From: UTCHB3 sp964431385
GTDB lineage: Bacteria > Bacteroidota > Ignavibacteria > Ignavibacteriales > Ignavibacteriaceae
NCBI GenBank assembly: GCA_964431385.1
Contig: CAYSJM010000003.1
Coordinates: 57,195 to 121,194 of the forward strand
Length of the DNA stretch: 64,000 nt
Direction: 5' to 3'
The translations under genes were made by a program, and so were the position numbers. Under the pieces are notes generated by a model. It was not told where the DNA came from and did not search any database. It saw only the letters and a list, made by a program, of their open reading frames with translations. This document shows, piece after piece, positions 62,846 through 64,000 of the stretch. The first letter of the stretch is position 1. The number at the start of each line of letters is the position of its first letter.

Positions 62846-63499
62846 ATGGACTTTATTCTTTATTTGTTCGATTTTATTCTACATGTTGATGTTCATTTGG
62901 GTGAATTAATCAGAGATTATGGTGCTTTAACTTACGGTATTTTGTTTTTGATTGTTTTTTGCGAGACGGGTTTAGTTGTCACTCCGTTTCTACCGGGAGA
63001 TTCTTTGTTGTTTGCTGCGGGAGCATTTGGAGCCAAGGGAGATCTCAACCCCCATCTTGTATTTCTGATTCTGGCGGTTGCTGCCTTTTTGGGTGACTCG
63101 GTAAATTATTTTATCGGTAAAAAAATTGGTCACCGGGCATATACTATGAACAGTCGCTTTATTAAAAAGGAACATTTAGAGAAAACACATCAATTTTTCG
63201 AAAAACATGGCGGAAAAACGATCATTTTTGCACGATTTTTTCCCATCATAAGAACTTTCGCTCCATTTGTTGCCGGAGTTGGCGAGATGGAATATAAAAA
63301 GTTTATATCTTACAATGCGGTTGGTGGTGTTCTTTGGGTAGCTATCTTTGTATATCTTGGATACTTCTTCGGAAACCTTCCATTCGTTAAACAGAATTTT
63401 ACAGTCGTTTTGGTTGCTATCGTGGTGATATCGTTAGCTCCGGCAATCATTGGTGTTATTAAAAAATATATAAAACCGAAAACTGAAACCGAAGCTTAA
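62846..63499 (+). CDS. DedA-family (SNARE-associated/VTT) membrane protein
   Basis: The start is set at ATG 62846 (AGGAAA 5 nt upstream); an in-frame start at 62729 adds a low-complexity stretch foreign to the family. 217 residues. Blocks: FLPGDSLLFAAGAFGAKGDL, FLGDSVNYFIGKKIG, FARFFPIIRTFAPFVAGVGEM and YNAVGGVLWVAIFVYLGYFFG, with the conserved Glu, Arg and Asp of DedA. DedA proteins are membrane lipid or undecaprenyl-phosphate transporters. A hairpin terminator follows. Confidence 0.93.
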   Translation: MDFILYLFDFILHVDVHLGELIRDYGALTYGILFLIVFCETGLVVTPFLPGDSLLFAAGAFGAKGDLNPHLVFLILAVAAFLGDSVNYFIGKKIGHRAYTMNSRFIKKEHLEKTHQFFEKHGGKTIIFARFFPIIRTFAPFVAGVGEMEYKKFISYNAVGGVLWVAIFVYLGYFFGNLPFVKQNFTVVLVAIVVISLAPAIIGVIKKYIKPKTETEA

Positions 63500-63523
63500 A
63501 ACGAGATAAATCATGTTGATTTT

Positions 63524-63557
63524 AGGGATTTAGTCTGCGAGGGTTAAATCCCTTTTT
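63524..63557 (+). terminator. terminator after the DedA gene
   Basis: AGGGATTTA (63524-63532) pairs with TAAATCCCT (63545-63553), a perfect 9-bp stem over a 12-nt loop, followed by TTTT. It ends the plus-strand DedA transcript. Confidence 0.75.
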
Positions 63558-63561
63558 AAAT

Positions 63562-63591
63562 AAAAAAAAGGCTGCCCTTTCGGAACAGCCT
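63562..63591 (-). terminator. intrinsic terminator of the right-edge minus-strand gene
   Basis: On the minus strand AGGCTG (63586-63591) pairs with CAGCCT (63569-63574) over an 11-nt loop and is followed by a run of U (63562-63569). It lies 27 bp past the stop of the 63618 gene. Confidence 0.85.
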
Positions 63592-63617
63592 CGGAGTCAC
63601 CAACAACTTTAATTAAT

Positions 63618-64000
63618 TTACCTTGATTTTCTTTCTTTTGAGCCACCTGTGCTGCCGGAGTTGCCGCGGTCGGTGTTTCTTGGAGTAGTATCTCTTTTAG
63701 GGGTTTCCCTTACTGTATTATCCCGTTTGGTTTCTCTTGCAGTGCTGCCACTGTTGTCACGGGTTACGGGTTTATTGTCTTCCCTTTTTACTTCTCTCGA
63801 AGTGTTGTCACGGGTTACGGGTTTGTTGTCTTCTCTTTTTACTTCTCTCGAAGTGTTGTCGCGGGTTACGGGTTTATTGTCTTCTCTTTTTACTTCTCTC
63901 GAAGTGCTTCCACTATTATCACGGGTTACGGTTTTGTCGTTTCTGGTGACAGTTCTGGTGTCATCTTTTTTGTCGAGATTTCTGGTGTTGGTGTTGTTTT
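63618..64000 (-). CDS. C-terminus of an Arg/Lys-rich tandem-repeat protein (partial)
   Basis: 127 residues before the TAA (63618-63620), the 5' part being outside the window. The sequence is highly charged and low in hydrophobics, probably disordered. It contains three identical 17-residue repeats (TSREVKREDNKPVTRDN) and further shorter relatives (TRETKRDN-like) with SGS spacers. No domain can be recognised. Without the N-terminus, neither location nor function can be told. An intrinsic terminator follows. Confidence 0.75.
   Translation of the reverse strand, partial: NNTNTRNLDKKDDTRTVTRNDKTVTRDNSGSTSREVKREDNKPVTRDNTSREVKREDNKPVTRDNTSREVKREDNKPVTRDNSGSTARETKRDNTVRETPKRDTTPRNTDRGNSGSTGGSKERKSR
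63753..63905. repeat. three tandem 51-bp repeats inside the right-edge gene
   Basis: Units at 63753-63803, 63804-63854 and 63855-63905 differ at only a few positions and are in phase with the minus-strand frame, each coding one 17-residue repeat. A multiple of three bases per unit means copy-number change would not break the frame. Confidence 0.92.

Noticed and set aside
63737..63949. Cys/Leu-rich repetitive plus-strand frame
   Set aside because: It is the antisense of the charged 51-bp repeat gene; the minus frame gives a stop, a following terminator and coherent repeats.

Overview
The window looks like a chromosomal segment of an Ignavibacteria/Chlorobi-type bacterium of the FCB group. The grounds are a secreted glycosidase-like protein ending in a type IX secretion sorting domain with the NYPNPFNP motif, a GWxTD-domain protein, a bacillithiol-type GT4 enzyme (BshA), Bacteroidota-type LptE, many lipoproteins, and moderately AT-rich DNA with tightly packed operons. 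The lineage is inferred from gene content; no rRNA gene is present. The two window ends cut genes: an endonuclease I at the left and a tandem-repeat protein at the right.

Layout. 1-5.9 kb: partial secreted endonuclease I, tmRNA, then a minus-strand run (cobalamin adenosyltransferase, YgfZ, lipoprotein, M20 dipeptidase, propeller-like protein). 5.9-8.7 kb: an LptF/LptG pair preceded by a decayed duplicate of its own leader. 8.8-15 kb: a membrane pseudokinase, an outer-membrane barrel, a DUF3095 cyclase-like protein, a T9SS-exported glycoside-hydrolase-like protein and a CX4CH lipoprotein. 15-18.7 kb: an SDR reductase, a serine-palmitoyltransferase-like enzyme and a GNAT acyltransferase, together resembling a bacterial ceramide pathway. 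18.7-25.3 kb: HEAT-cyclophilin fusion, ABC-F ATPase, BshA, and an RNA m5C methyltransferase.

25.6-35.6 kb: the most distinctive region, a compact type IV pilus-like locus. It has two short pilin-like proteins without a recognisable prepilin leader or Glu5, a one-domain cyclic-nucleotide-binding protein between them, a PilC platform, PilB-like and PilT-like ATPases, an apparent PilM-PilN fusion, an apparent PilO-PilP fusion and a short secretin. A CheY-like regulator follows, and a soluble hybrid kinase converges on it.

37.4-54.6 kb: minus-strand genes. From miaB (54.6 kb) down to a penicillin-acylase homologue (38.9 kb) there are fifteen closely packed genes. They cover RNA/ribosome modification (MiaB, RimO), envelope building (LptE, GT9, CdsA, an Omp85 protein) and a receiver-less sigma-54 activator. 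54.8-64 kb: a small secreted protein, an APC permease, a UPF0210/ACT pair separated by a repeat island, an exported YidD-like protein with two paralogous membrane proteins, an acyl-CoA dehydrogenase, a DedA protein and the partial repeat protein.

No rRNA or tRNA genes, insertion sequences, prophage or CRISPR arrays were seen. All functional calls rest on reading translated sequence and motifs by eye; no database search was possible.
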